Source: 40CM-4-69-5 sp036556905 (GTDB taxonomy: Bacteria > Methylomirabilota > Methylomirabilia > Rokubacteriales > CSP1-6). From it: a stretch of 64,000 bases of DNA. The notes under the pieces were generated by a model, which was not told the origin of the DNA, ran no database searches, and saw only the letters and a program-made list of their open reading frames with translations. The translations under genes were made by a program, and so were the position numbers. Shown piece by piece: positions 47,871-55,786 of the stretch. The stretch spans positions 49,764 to 113,763 of the forward strand of contig DATBIM010000040.1 of the NCBI GenBank assembly GCA_036556905.1. Reading direction: 5' to 3'. The first letter of the stretch is position 1. The number at the start of each line of letters is the position of its first letter.

Positions 47871-50573
47871 TCAGCGGCGCGCCGGCGCCGCCGGGCGCAG
47901 GGGCTCCACCCGCACAGCGCACACCTTGTACTCGGGGATCTTCGAGGCGGGATCGAACGCGGAATTGGTGAGGAAGTTCGCGGCCGACTCTTCGAGCTTC
48001 ACGAACGGCACGAAGATCGCCCCGGGCTGGACAGCGTCGGTGAGCCGGGCCCGGCCGGTCAGCTCGCCGCGGCGTGAGGTCACGCGCACGGGCTCGCCGT
48101 CACCGACGCCGATCCGGCCGGCGTCGGCAGGGTGGATCGCGACCTCGAGGTGGGGCGCCAGCTCGAGGAGCCCGGCCACGCGGCGGGTGATTGTGCCGCC
48201 GTGCCAGTGATAGAGGAGCCGGCCGGTATTCAGGATCAGCGGATAGTCGGCATCGGGCAGCTCGGCCGCCGGTTTCGTCTGCTCCGCGGGGACGAAGCGG
48301 CCCTTGCCGCGCGGAAAGGACTCCGCATAGAGATAGCGCGTGCCCGGATGCTCGGGGCTCGGGCATGGCCACTGCAGCCCGCCCTCGCGGTCCAGCCGCG
48401 CATGAGAGAGCCCGGCCAGGAACGGCACCATTCGGGCCATCTCGTCGAAGATCGCGGCCGCTCCGGAGTACGCGAACTGCCGCTCACGGTCGAGGCCGAG
48501 CCTGGTCGCCACGCGCCGGGCCAGCTCGCAGGTGATCCACCAGTCGGGCCGGGCCTGCCCGGCGGGCGCGAGGGCCTGCCGCACGCGCTGGACCCGGCGC
48601 TCCGAGTTGGTGAAGGTGCCCTCCTTCTCGGCGAAGGAAGCCGCAGGCAGGAACACGTGGGCGCGCTCGGCGGTCTCGTGCATGAACAGGTCCTGGACGA
48701 CCAGGAAGTCGAGCTGGCCGATCGCCTTCTCGGCGTGATGCAGATCGGGCTCCGAGAGCAGCGGGTTCTCGCCCACGATGTACATCGCCCGGACGTCACC
48801 GCTGAGGCACGCCTCCATCATCTCGGTCACCACAAGCCCCGGTCGCGCGGGCGGCCGCACTCCCCAGGCGCGCTCGAAGTGATCGAGCGTCTCGGCCCCA
48901 TAGCTCTGGTACCCGGGCAGATTCGTGGGGATGCAGCCGGCATCGCCACAGCCCTGGACGTTGTTCTGGCCGCGCAGCGGGGAGATGCCCGAGCCCGGGA
49001 ACCCCAGCTGCCCGGTGAGCAGCGACAGGTTCAGCAAGGCGTGAGCGTTGTGGAGACCGTTGACGTGCTGGGTGATGCCCATCCCCCACACGAGGCAGGA
49101 TCCGCCGAACGGCGGACGGGCGTACCAGCGGGCGGCCTGTCGGATGTCCGCGGCCGCGACGCCGGTCAAGCGCGAGGCGTGGTCCAGCGTGAACGGCTCC
49201 AGCGAGGCCCGCCACGCCTCGAAGCCCTCGGTGCGGGCACGGACGAACTCCGAGTGCATCAGGCCTTCGTCGAGGATGACCCGGGCCATCGCGTTGAACA
49301 GCGCCACGTCCGTGCCCGGCCGATTGGCGATCCAGAGGTCAGCCTGGCTGCAGAGCTCGATGCGCTTGGGATTGACCACGATGATCCGGGCGCCGCGGCT
49401 CATGGCCCGCCGGAACCGAATGGCGATCACCGGGTGGTTGGCCGACGCATCCGCCCCGACGATCAGGAGGCACCCCGCCTGCTCGTAGTCCACGTAGGAA
49501 TTGGAGGTTGCGCCGGAGCCCATGGAGGCCAGCATCGCTTCCACCGACGGCGAATGGCACAGGCGCGTGCAGTGATCGACGTTGTTCGTCCCCATGACGG
49601 CCCGGACAAACTTCTGCAACGCGTAGCCGTCTTCGTTGGTGGCTTTGGCGCTGGCCAGCGCGGCAAAGCGGTCACGATGGCGGGCGAGCCCGGCGGCCGC
49701 CGCGTCCAGGGCTTCGTCCCACGAGGCTTCCTGCCAGCGGCCGTCACGCTTGACGCGCGGGGTGGTGACACGATCCCGGGCATGCACGAAGCCGGTGCCG
49801 AAGCGGCCCTTCACGCACAGCGTGCCCAGGCTCGAGCAATTGGCGGGCGCGTCGTCAGCCATCAAAGCCAGGCGCTGGTCCTCGCGCACGCCCACGACGA
49901 TGCCGCAGCCCACGCCACAATAGGGGCAGGTGGTCTCGACCTGGCGGACGATGCGGGCGGCGACCTCCTTGGGTCGCAGCGCCCCGGTGGGGCAGGCCGC
50001 CACGCACTGCCCGCACGAGGTGCAGACCGAGGCAGCCAGCATCCCGTCCTCAGCCACTCCGACCTTCATCCGGTGGCCGCGCCCCAGCATGGCGATGGCG
50101 CCGATCTGCTGAACATCGTCGCAGGCGGCCGTACAGCGGCCACAGAGGATGCAGGCCTCACGATCGAGGACGAAGAAAGACTTGGAGTCGTCGAGCTCGA
50201 AGTGGTGGAGCGGCGCCACGGTGGGCGCGCTTAGGCCATGCCGGGCGGTGGCTTCACCGAGCTGGCCGAAGCCGTCACGATCCGGACCCGTGGTCAGCAT
50301 GGCCCGCGTGAGCTCGAGAACGCCAGAGCGGACGCGCACGACGTCCGGGTGGGTCGTGCTCACGACCATCCCCTCCCGGGCCGGGAGGTGGCATGCCGCC
50401 GGCGTCCCCCGCTGGCCTTCCACCCGGACCAGACAGGTACGACAGGCTCCCAGCGCGGGACGGTCGGGGTCCTTGCACAGCTGGGGCAGCGCGATACCGA
50501 GGCGGTTGACCGCGTCGAGGACCGTCCCGCCCACCGGCGCGTCGACGACGCGGCCGTCCACAGACAGCTTCAT
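47871..50573 (-). CDS. fdhA: NAD-linked formate dehydrogenase alpha subunit, cysteine form
   Basis: 900 residues. The N-terminus has a [2Fe-2S] ferredoxin (C33, C44, C47, C61), then two [4Fe-4S] sets (CILCGRCTAAC, CTSCGQCVAAC), the CPYCGVGC cluster and the molybdo/tungstopterin core. The metal ligand is C339 in HCTRLCHSP, where many homologues use selenocysteine; H340 follows. It oxidises formate to CO2 and passes electrons to NuoEF and NAD. TACAAT lies 6 nt before the ATG with no ribosome site. No fdhD is visible. Confidence 0.95.
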   Translation of the reverse strand: MKLSVDGRVVDAPVGGTVLDAVNRLGIALPQLCKDPDRPALGACRTCLVRVEGQRGTPAACHLPAREGMVVSTTHPDVVRVRSGVLELTRAMLTTGPDRDGFGQLGEATARHGLSAPTVAPLHHFELDDSKSFFVLDREACILCGRCTAACDDVQQIGAIAMLGRGHRMKVGVAEDGMLAASVCTSCGQCVAACPTGALRPKEVAARIVRQVETTCPYCGVGCGIVVGVREDQRLALMADDAPANCSSLGTLCVKGRFGTGFVHARDRVTTPRVKRDGRWQEASWDEALDAAAAGLARHRDRFAALASAKATNEDGYALQKFVRAVMGTNNVDHCTRLCHSPSVEAMLASMGSGATSNSYVDYEQAGCLLIVGADASANHPVIAIRFRRAMSRGARIIVVNPKRIELCSQADLWIANRPGTDVALFNAMARVILDEGLMHSEFVRARTEGFEAWRASLEPFTLDHASRLTGVAAADIRQAARWYARPPFGGSCLVWGMGITQHVNGLHNAHALLNLSLLTGQLGFPGSGISPLRGQNNVQGCGDAGCIPTNLPGYQSYGAETLDHFERAWGVRPPARPGLVVTEMMEACLSGDVRAMYIVGENPLLSEPDLHHAEKAIGQLDFLVVQDLFMHETAERAHVFLPAASFAEKEGTFTNSERRVQRVRQALAPAGQARPDWWITCELARRVATRLGLDRERQFAYSGAAAIFDEMARMVPFLAGLSHARLDREGGLQWPCPSPEHPGTRYLYAESFPRGKGRFVPAEQTKPAAELPDADYPLILNTGRLLYHWHGGTITRRVAGLLELAPHLEVAIHPADAGRIGVGDGEPVRVTSRRGELTGRARLTDAVQPGAIFVPFVKLEESAANFLTNSAFDPASKIPEYKVCAVRVEPLRPAAPARR

Positions 50574-50579
50574 GGCCGT

Positions 50580-50585
50580 ATTGTA
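50580..50585 (-). promoter_or_regulatory. TACAAT -10 element six bases before the fdhA ATG
   Basis: On the minus strand TACAAT is followed by exactly six bases and ATG 50573. No Shine-Dalgarno is present, so the formate dehydrogenase mRNA is predicted to be leaderless. The -35 match is poor. Confidence 0.55.
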
Positions 50586-50671
50586 AATCACGATTCCGGG
50601 GCCCGAGCCTGCATGCTACCCTCATCGCGCCGGTCGCCGGGCGCCCTTGGCCCACAGGCGAGGAGGCGAGC

Positions 50672-51097
50672 ATGCGCGCGATCTGGGGGATCGATCCAGG
50701 CTGGGGAATCACCGCGGTACGGCTCGCCACAGGAAGCATCCTGCTCGTGGCGGGCTGGGCGAAGTTCATGGTCGGGACCGAGGCGGTCGCTGCCTACTTC
50801 GCAAAGCTGGGCGTCCCTGTCCCTGGTGTCACCGGCCCCCTCATTATGCTGCTCGAGACGATCGGCGGAGCCTTGCTCATCCTGGGCATCGCCACTCGCT
50901 GGGTGGGACTTCTCTTCGCCATCGAGTTCATCGTGGCAACGCTCGTCGAGCTGCGCGTGGGATTCGCGGCGACCCGACTCGCCATCCTGTTGCTCGCCGC
51001 GAACATCTGTTTGTTCCTGGCCGGACCCGGACGACTGGCCATCGACAAAGTGTGGCTGGAGAAGCGAGGGGGGGCGGGCGCACGCCGCCCGGCCTGA
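50672..51097 (+). CDS. DoxX-family membrane protein
   Basis: 141 residues with four helices and the DoxX pattern VRLATGSILLVAGWAKFMVG, LLETIGGALLILGIATRWVGLLFAIEF. DoxX-like proteins are small membrane redox or quinone-linked subunits; some act with thioredoxin-like and peroxide-defence proteins. It is divergent from fdhA, with TACCCT near 50617 and GAGGAGG before the ATG. It ends 94 nt before the predicted selenoperoxiredoxin, in the same direction, so it may belong to that module. Confidence 0.87.
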   Translation: MRAIWGIDPGWGITAVRLATGSILLVAGWAKFMVGTEAVAAYFAKLGVPVPGVTGPLIMLLETIGGALLILGIATRWVGLLFAIEFIVATLVELRVGFAATRLAILLLAANICLFLAGPGRLAIDKVWLEKRGGAGARRPA

Positions 51098-51191
51098 GGT
51101 GGCCGTGCCGGGAGACGCCCGGGGAACGGCCGATCCGGGCCGTGAGTTATACCCTGGCCCGGCCCTAAACCCCTCTCTCAAGGAGACGCCT

Positions 51192-51737
51192 ATGCAGAAG
51201 ACACGGTGGATCGCCGTGGTGCTCGTGGTGGCCGCATTGCTGGCCGCCCCGGGCCCCGCCGCCAGTCTCGAAGTGGGACAGAAGGCCCCCGATTTCACCC
51301 TGCCGGCCCCGGGGGACAAACAGGTCAAGCTGAGTGACTTGCTGGGCAAGGGCCCGGTCGTCGTCTACACGCTGATCCAGGCCTTCACGCCGACGTGAAC
51401 GCGCGAGATCGCGGGCTTCGACGCGGCCATGCCGCAATTCGAGGCCCTGGGCGCCCAGGTCGTGGGCGTCAGCGCCGACCACGTGAAGACCCTGGAGGCG
51501 TTCGTCAAGCAGAACAACACCAAGCACCTGCTGGTCTCCGACTTCCGCCGCCAGATGCTGCCCGCCTGGGATGCCATGGTGACGGATGAGAAGAGCCCGA
51601 TCTTCCGGTACGCCAAGCGGGCGTACTTCGTGCTCGACCGCAACGGCACCGTGAAGTACATAAAGGTCATGCAGAACCCGCTGGACCTGCTCAAGGCCGA
51701 AGACGTCGTCGCGGCGGTGAAGGAGTCGGGGAAGTGA
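51192..51737 (+). CDS. Exported peroxiredoxin with in-frame UGA at the peroxidatic position (predicted selenoprotein)
   Basis: The 181-residue frame is read through TGA 51396-51398. Signal peptide (VVAALLAAPGPAAS), then an AhpC-TSA fold: KAPDFTLPAPGDKQVKLSDL, AFTPT-U-TREIAGF, and a C-half with VVGVSADH and YFVLDRNG. U69 lies where peroxiredoxins have the peroxidatic Cys (T-P-x-x-C). No Cys occurs anywhere else, so it would be a 1-Sec enzyme needing an outside reductant. A weak hairpin follows the UGA (51409-51426). AAGGAG precedes the ATG. The stop overlaps the next start. It should reduce periplasmic peroxides. Confidence 0.85.
51409..51426 (+). promoter_or_regulatory. Candidate bacterial SECIS of the peroxiredoxin
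   Basis: T-C-G-C-G pairs with C-G-C-G-G around an eight-base GGCTTCGA loop, ten bases after the UGA, so the loop G lies about 16 nt from it. The stem is only four strong pairs plus a wobble, so this is weaker than the other two. Confidence 0.4.
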
Positions 51738-52294
51738 AGAGGAGCCTGGCTGCCACGGCGGTCGCTCTCACCCTGGTGATGGGGGTGGCCGCCGCTGGAG
51801 CCGGGCCGGACTTCGCCGCCTTCGGACTCCAGCCCTACGAGCCGCCCAAGCCCGCGCCAGACTTCGTCCTGCCCGACCTCGAGGGCCAGACGCGCTCGCT
51901 GGGCGACTTCCGCGGCAAGGTCCTTCTGCTGTTCTTCTGGGCGACGTGGTGAACGACCTGTCGGGAGGAGTTACCTCCCGTGCACGCCCTCTACCGGCAG
52001 TTCCGTGACCGCGGCCTCGAGGTCGCTCTGGTCTCGTTCCGCGAGAGTCCCGACCTCGTCAAGCGCACGGCTCGAGAGCGCGGCTACACCGCCCCCGTAC
52101 TGATCGATCGCAGTGGCGAGGTTGCCGGACAGCGCTACGGAGTCTTTGGGCCACCGACGACGTATCTCATCGACCGCCAGGGGCGGCTCCTGGCTCGCGG
52201 CGTGGGCCCCCACGATTGGGCGGGGCCAGCGGCCCGGACCCTGATCGCCGATCTCCTCGGGCCGTCGCCGGCGGGCAAGCCTCCGGGGCGTTAG
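51734..52294 (+). CDS. Exported TlpA/ResA-like thioredoxin with in-frame UGA in the CxxC motif (predicted selenoprotein)
   Basis: 186 residues when TGA 51950-51952 is read as Sec. Signal peptide (AVALTLVMGVAAAGA), then LPDLEGQTRSLGDFRGKVLLLFFWATW-U-TTC: U73 replaces the first Cys of the redox motif, giving U-x-x-C with C76. The cis-proline is in GVFGPPTTYLID. The cysteine paralogue at 6845 reads WATWCTPC at this site. A perfect 7-bp hairpin follows the UGA. GTG 51734 overlaps the peroxiredoxin stop (GTGA), so the two are coupled, and this is the natural candidate to reduce the peroxiredoxin. Confidence 0.9.
51962..51980 (+). promoter_or_regulatory. Bacterial SECIS hairpin of the TlpA-like selenoprotein
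   Basis: CGGGAGG pairs perfectly with CCTCCCG around an AGTTA loop. The stem starts nine bases after the UGA and the loop G lies 17 nt from it, inside the range known for SelB-binding elements. The hairpin lies within the coding sequence, as expected in bacteria. Confidence 0.8.
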
Positions 52295-52306
52295 AGATCT
52301 TTTAGC

Positions 52307-52338
52307 TTGGAGGGAGGGCAGAGACTGCCCCCCTCCAA
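52307..52338 (+). terminator. Hairpin terminator after the selenoprotein pair
   Basis: TTGGAGGG-A-GGGCAG pairs with CTGCCC-CCCTCCAA, 14 bp with one bulged A and an AGA loop, twelve bases past the TlpA-like stop. No uridine run follows. Its arms match the hairpin at 21801-21829. Confidence 0.6.
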
Positions 52339-52377
52339 ACCTCCCCACTCGCGCGGGGTGTGACTACCGTCGCCGTC

Positions 52378-54006
52378 TCAATCGGCGGTGACGCGGCCCT
52401 CGAGGCGAGCGTCGGCGTTGCCGCGCTGGCTCACCGCGCGGGCCACGATTTCCGCGATCGGATCCCGCGTTGTCCCGGTGCCGTTGTCCAGCATCGAATA
52501 ACCGTCGCCGCCGTAGTACGCAAAGTCGATGGTGACCGCAGTCCACATGCGATCGTCGGCCGGAATGGGCGTGCCATCGGTCGCGGTGACCGACGTCACG
52601 CGACGCCCGACCGGCCGCTGAGGATCGAAGCGGTACGCGAAGCCGGAAACCTGTAGGAATCGGCCCGCCTCGTTCGTAAAGCGCCCGTCCACTACGGCGC
52701 CCTGGGACACGCTATTCTCCAGCGCCTCCCAGAGGGTGCGCCCAGCAATTCGAAAGGTGACTGCGACATTGCCGAAAGGAAAGATAGCGAAGAAATCGCC
52801 GCGCACGAGATCCCAGGGAGGCCCGGCCGCGTAGCCCGGCTGGGGGCGCCGGAGCGGGCGGAGCGCAGGACGGTAGCTCGAGGGCAGATCATCGCGCAGG
52901 CCGCCGGAGACCGTGAAGGCAAGCTGGGTCCCGTACTCGGCACGCATCGCATCGACGACGAAATTCCCGAGGGTCGACTCCCCTGCGCGCGAGCGATCCA
53001 GAAGCATGGCGGCCTCACCGGCGCTCTGATCGAACAGCGGCCGGATCTGGATGAGGTACCCGTCGACCAGCGCGGTCAGGGCCGGATCAGGCGCGATCGC
53101 GTCCGCCAGCGGGCGCTTGTGCACCGCCCTCCGCCCCACCACCTTGCCGTGGGCCAGATCGTACTCGACCTCGATGACCGCGTACTCAATACCTTTCGAG
53201 CGGTTCTCGACGACGAGGACATCATTCACCACCGCGTTCACGCTGACGTCGCTGTGGTCGCCGATCAGCACATCCACCCCGCGCACGGCGCGGGCGAGCT
53301 CGTCCAGGGGGCCCCGAGGCCTGCCGTCGGCCGCGACCGCGGTGGCTCCGATATGGGCCAGCACGATGACCAGGTTGGCGCCCTGTCGCCGGAGACTCGC
53401 GGCATGGCGATTGATCTCCGGAGCCGGATCGAGGAAGCGATACTCGCCCACGCGTCCCGGCGACACCACCACCGGTGTCTCCGGGTTGGCGATCCCGATG
53501 ACGCCGATCCGGACGCCATTGCGGGAGAACACGTGGCTGGGCGGCGCCAGGGTGCGCCCACCCGGCCCCACGACGTTGGCCGCGACGTAGGGAAACCGGG
53601 CCAGCGCCATCAGCTTTTCCAGCCTCGGGAGTCCGTGGTCGAAATTGTGATTCCCCAGAGTGTCCGCATCGACGCCGAGGAGGTTCTGCGCCTCCACGGC
53701 CGGCACGTCCTCCAGGAAGCTCGACACCGGTGGCGTAGCCCCGAAGGCGTCGCCGGCGGTGACGACAAGCGTGCCGCCGGGGTTCTGGCTCCGCTCGCGG
53801 TCGAAGTAGGCCTTGAGAACGGCAGCGCCGCCCAGGAGCCGGGTGACGCCGCCCACGGTGACGGGCACCGGCTCCAGCTGGCCATGCCAGTCGCTGAAGC
53901 CGACGATCGTGATCCGACGAACATCGCTCGGGCCTGCACCCAACCGGGCGCAGGCGAAGAACAGCAGGGCCAGCAGAACGGCAAGCCGGCGGAGGTCGAG
54001 CCTCAC
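52378..54006 (-). CDS. Exported 5'-nucleotidase / 2',3'-cyclic phosphodiesterase family protein (UshA-like)
   Basis: 542 residues with a hydrophobic signal (LAVLLALLFFACARLG). The metallophosphoesterase half has FSDWHGQLEPV, VTAGDAFGATPPVS, LGNHNFDHGLPRL and VLAHIGATAV; the C-half matches the 5_nucleotid_C domain (NFVVDAMRAEYGTQLAFTVSGGLR, FPFGNVAVTFRIAGRTLWEALENSV). It should hydrolyse extracellular nucleotides or sugar nucleotides in the periplasm. It starts 7 nt after the CcdA-like gene on the same strand, so the two are co-transcribed. Confidence 0.92.
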   Translation of the reverse strand: MRLDLRRLAVLLALLFFACARLGAGPSDVRRITIVGFSDWHGQLEPVPVTVGGVTRLLGGAAVLKAYFDRERSQNPGGTLVVTAGDAFGATPPVSSFLEDVPAVEAQNLLGVDADTLGNHNFDHGLPRLEKLMALARFPYVAANVVGPGGRTLAPPSHVFSRNGVRIGVIGIANPETPVVVSPGRVGEYRFLDPAPEINRHAASLRRQGANLVIVLAHIGATAVAADGRPRGPLDELARAVRGVDVLIGDHSDVSVNAVVNDVLVVENRSKGIEYAVIEVEYDLAHGKVVGRRAVHKRPLADAIAPDPALTALVDGYLIQIRPLFDQSAGEAAMLLDRSRAGESTLGNFVVDAMRAEYGTQLAFTVSGGLRDDLPSSYRPALRPLRRPQPGYAAGPPWDLVRGDFFAIFPFGNVAVTFRIAGRTLWEALENSVSQGAVVDGRFTNEAGRFLQVSGFAYRFDPQRPVGRRVTSVTATDGTPIPADDRMWTAVTIDFAYYGGDGYSMLDNGTGTTRDPIAEIVARAVSQRGNADARLEGRVTAD

Positions 54007-54013
54007 CCGGCAG

Positions 54014-54865
54014 TCACGCCGTCGGGACGAAGAGAGCCCACGTCGCGCGCAGCGACCACATCGAAAGCAGGAACCCGCCGGCGACTGCGAGACTCACCCC
54101 GCCCACGAGTCGCACGCGAGCCTGGAACGCCTCGGATGGACCCGTCCCCTCGTCGCGGCCTACGGCCAGAGTCCCGGCCACCGCGAGGGGCACCACGAGA
54201 CCAAGCCCGTATGCCGCCAGGGTGATGGCTCCTAGCCAGGCGCTCTGCCGGGCCGCCACCCAGCCGATCATGATCGCGTAGGCGGAGAGCGGGCTGAAAA
54301 TCGCCATGGTGGCGCCGAAGGCGAGCGCGATGATGAGGGCCCGCCGCCAGGCGCTCCCTTTCAGCGGGCGGTCGACCAACGGCGTGATCCGTGGCAGCAG
54401 CGGGCGCGTGAGGCCAAGCTCACCGAGAGCGACGGCCAGCGCCAGAACCCCCAGCACAGTGAGCGCGGAGGCCGCAATCGCCTCGCGCGCCCAGGGCGTC
54501 GTGATCCGGGCGGCCACGGCCGACCCCGCCCAGGCCATGGCGACCCCGAACAGGGCAAGGACCAGCATCAGGGCGCCCGTGAAGACGCCCAGCATCGCCA
54601 GCCACCGTCTTCTGCTTCTCGCCTCCTGAACCAGGGGCGCGATCGTGAAGATCATTGGCGTCCATCAGGGGACGCAGATGCGAGGCACCCCTATGACGAA
54701 CGCGAGCAGGATCACGGCCCAGGCGCCGCTGAGCGGCGCTTCAGGATCCAGGAAGAGCGCGATGAAGCTTTTGTAGGCCTGGCTGAAGAGCGGCAGGTTC
54801 CAGGCATAGCCCAGAATGCCACCGGCCAGCGTCGCGGCGCCGAAGAGGATCAGACGTGTTCGCAT
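54014..54865 (-). CDS. CcdA/DsbD-like membrane protein with in-frame UGA (predicted selenoprotein)
   Basis: Read through TGA 54667-54665, one 283-residue frame results with about seven helices. The second helix holds FVIGVPRICVP-U-WTPMIF: U67-x-x-P sits where CcdA has the C-x-x-P of its first redox helix, and C64 makes a C-x-x-U pair. The matching later helix (FGATMAIFSPLSAY) lacks its usual Cys. CcdA/DsbD proteins carry reducing power across the inner membrane to periplasmic thioredoxins such as TlpA. ATG 54865 has GGGAGG; 54874 is also possible. Unread, the halves would be two orphan fragments. Confidence 0.82.
54620..54639 (-). promoter_or_regulatory. Bacterial SECIS hairpin of the CcdA-like selenoprotein
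   Basis: On the minus strand CGCC-CCT pairs with AGG-A-GGCG: seven pairs, one bulged A, apical loop GGTTC. The loop G lies about 33 nt after the UGA. A GGU-containing loop with a nearby bulge is the classic form of the E. coli formate dehydrogenase SECIS. Confidence 0.7.
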
Positions 54866-54919
54866 ACCCCCCATCCTCCCGGCCGCAGCATACTGCACAC
54901 GGCGGCTGTCGTGCACCGC

Positions 54920-55696
54920 TCAGCGCCCCTGCCATTCGGGCTTCCGCTTGTCCAGGAAAGCCCGGACGCCCTCCTGGAAGTCCTGACTCAGATAGCAGGA
55001 CAGGATGAGGTCCTCGGCATCGCGCAACGCGGCCGGCGCCGTCACGCGGCGGGTGGCCTCCTTCACGGCCGCTAGCGTGAGCGGAGCCAGCTCACCGAGG
55101 TGCCGGGCCAGCTCACGCACGCGGTCGGCCAGCCGAGCCGCCGGATGCACCTCGTCCGCCAGGCCGACAGCCCCGGCTTCCCCCGCGTTCATCAGGCGCG
55201 CCGTCAGTAGCAGGTTCCGTGCTCGGACGGGACCGATGGTGGCGGCCAGCAGGGAAAACGCCAGCGGGGCGGTGCAGTTGCCCAGGGTGCGCGCCACCGG
55301 GGCGCCAAAGCGCGCGTGCTCGGCAGCCAGCCGGAGGTCGCAGGCCAGAGCCATGAACAGTCCGCCTCCCACAGCATCCCCCTGAACCATGGCGATCGTC
55401 GGCTTGCTCATCGCATGCAGGCGTCCCAGCACGCGCGTGATCCGCTCCTCGTACTGGAGCGCGTCTTCGCGGGTGCGGAATGTGAGAAATTGCCGGATGT
55501 CGGTACCGCTCACAAAGGCCTTGTCGCCGGCCCCGCTCACCACCAGCACCCGCACTCGGGAATCCTCATCGACCCGTTCGCACACTTCGTAGAGGCGCTC
55601 ATACATCTCGAAGGTCATGGCGTTGCGGGCCTCGGGACGATTGACGGTGAGAAAGACGACCCGCCCTTCCTCCTCGATGAGAATCGGCTCACTCAT
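54920..55696 (-). CDS. Enoyl-CoA hydratase/isomerase family protein
   Basis: 258 residues of the crotonase fold: LTVNRPEARNAMTFEMYERL, AFVSGTDIRQFLTF for CoA and the oxyanion hole, and VQGDAVGGGLFMALACDLRLAAEHARFGAPVARTLGNC. The first catalytic Glu of classic hydratases is replaced in FGAPVART, so it may be an isomerase or hydrolase. ATG 55696 lacks a ribosome site but overlaps the stop of a six-codon upstream frame (MTTPSA, ATG 55713) that has GGGGAGGG, suggesting coupled translation. Confidence 0.9.
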   Translation of the reverse strand: MSEPILIEEEGRVVFLTVNRPEARNAMTFEMYERLYEVCERVDEDSRVRVLVVSGAGDKAFVSGTDIRQFLTFRTREDALQYEERITRVLGRLHAMSKPTIAMVQGDAVGGGLFMALACDLRLAAEHARFGAPVARTLGNCTAPLAFSLLAATIGPVRARNLLLTARLMNAGEAGAVGLADEVHPAARLADRVRELARHLGELAPLTLAAVKEATRRVTAPAALRDAEDLILSCYLSQDFQEGVRAFLDKRKPEWQGR

Positions 55697-55786
55697 GCAC
55701 TCGGCGTGGTCATCGCCGCCCTCCCCGACTGCGCGACAGGATAGCACCTCACCGAGCTGGCCGAGGGGCGGCGGCCAAACGCACAA

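Noticed and set aside
49557..49559. FdhA as another selenoprotein
   Set aside because: The metal-ligand codon is TGC (Cys), and no in-frame UGA occurs in the gene.
48132..50234. A 700-codon open frame on the plus strand
   Set aside because: It is antisense to fdhA, has no protein-like motifs and is explained by high GC and the codon bias of the real gene.
51192..52294. Pseudogenes or sequencing errors explaining the two UGA codons
   Set aside because: Each UGA is the only interruption, falls exactly on the catalytic residue, and is followed by a hairpin. Frames are otherwise intact and coupled. Three such coincidences in 4 kb are unlikely.
54665..54916. A stand-alone 83-codon membrane protein, with a separate CcdA-like gene starting at 54655
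   Set aside because: The two are in one frame, separated only by a UGA at the position of the CcdA redox Cys and followed by a SECIS-like hairpin. Neither half alone is a full CcdA-type protein.
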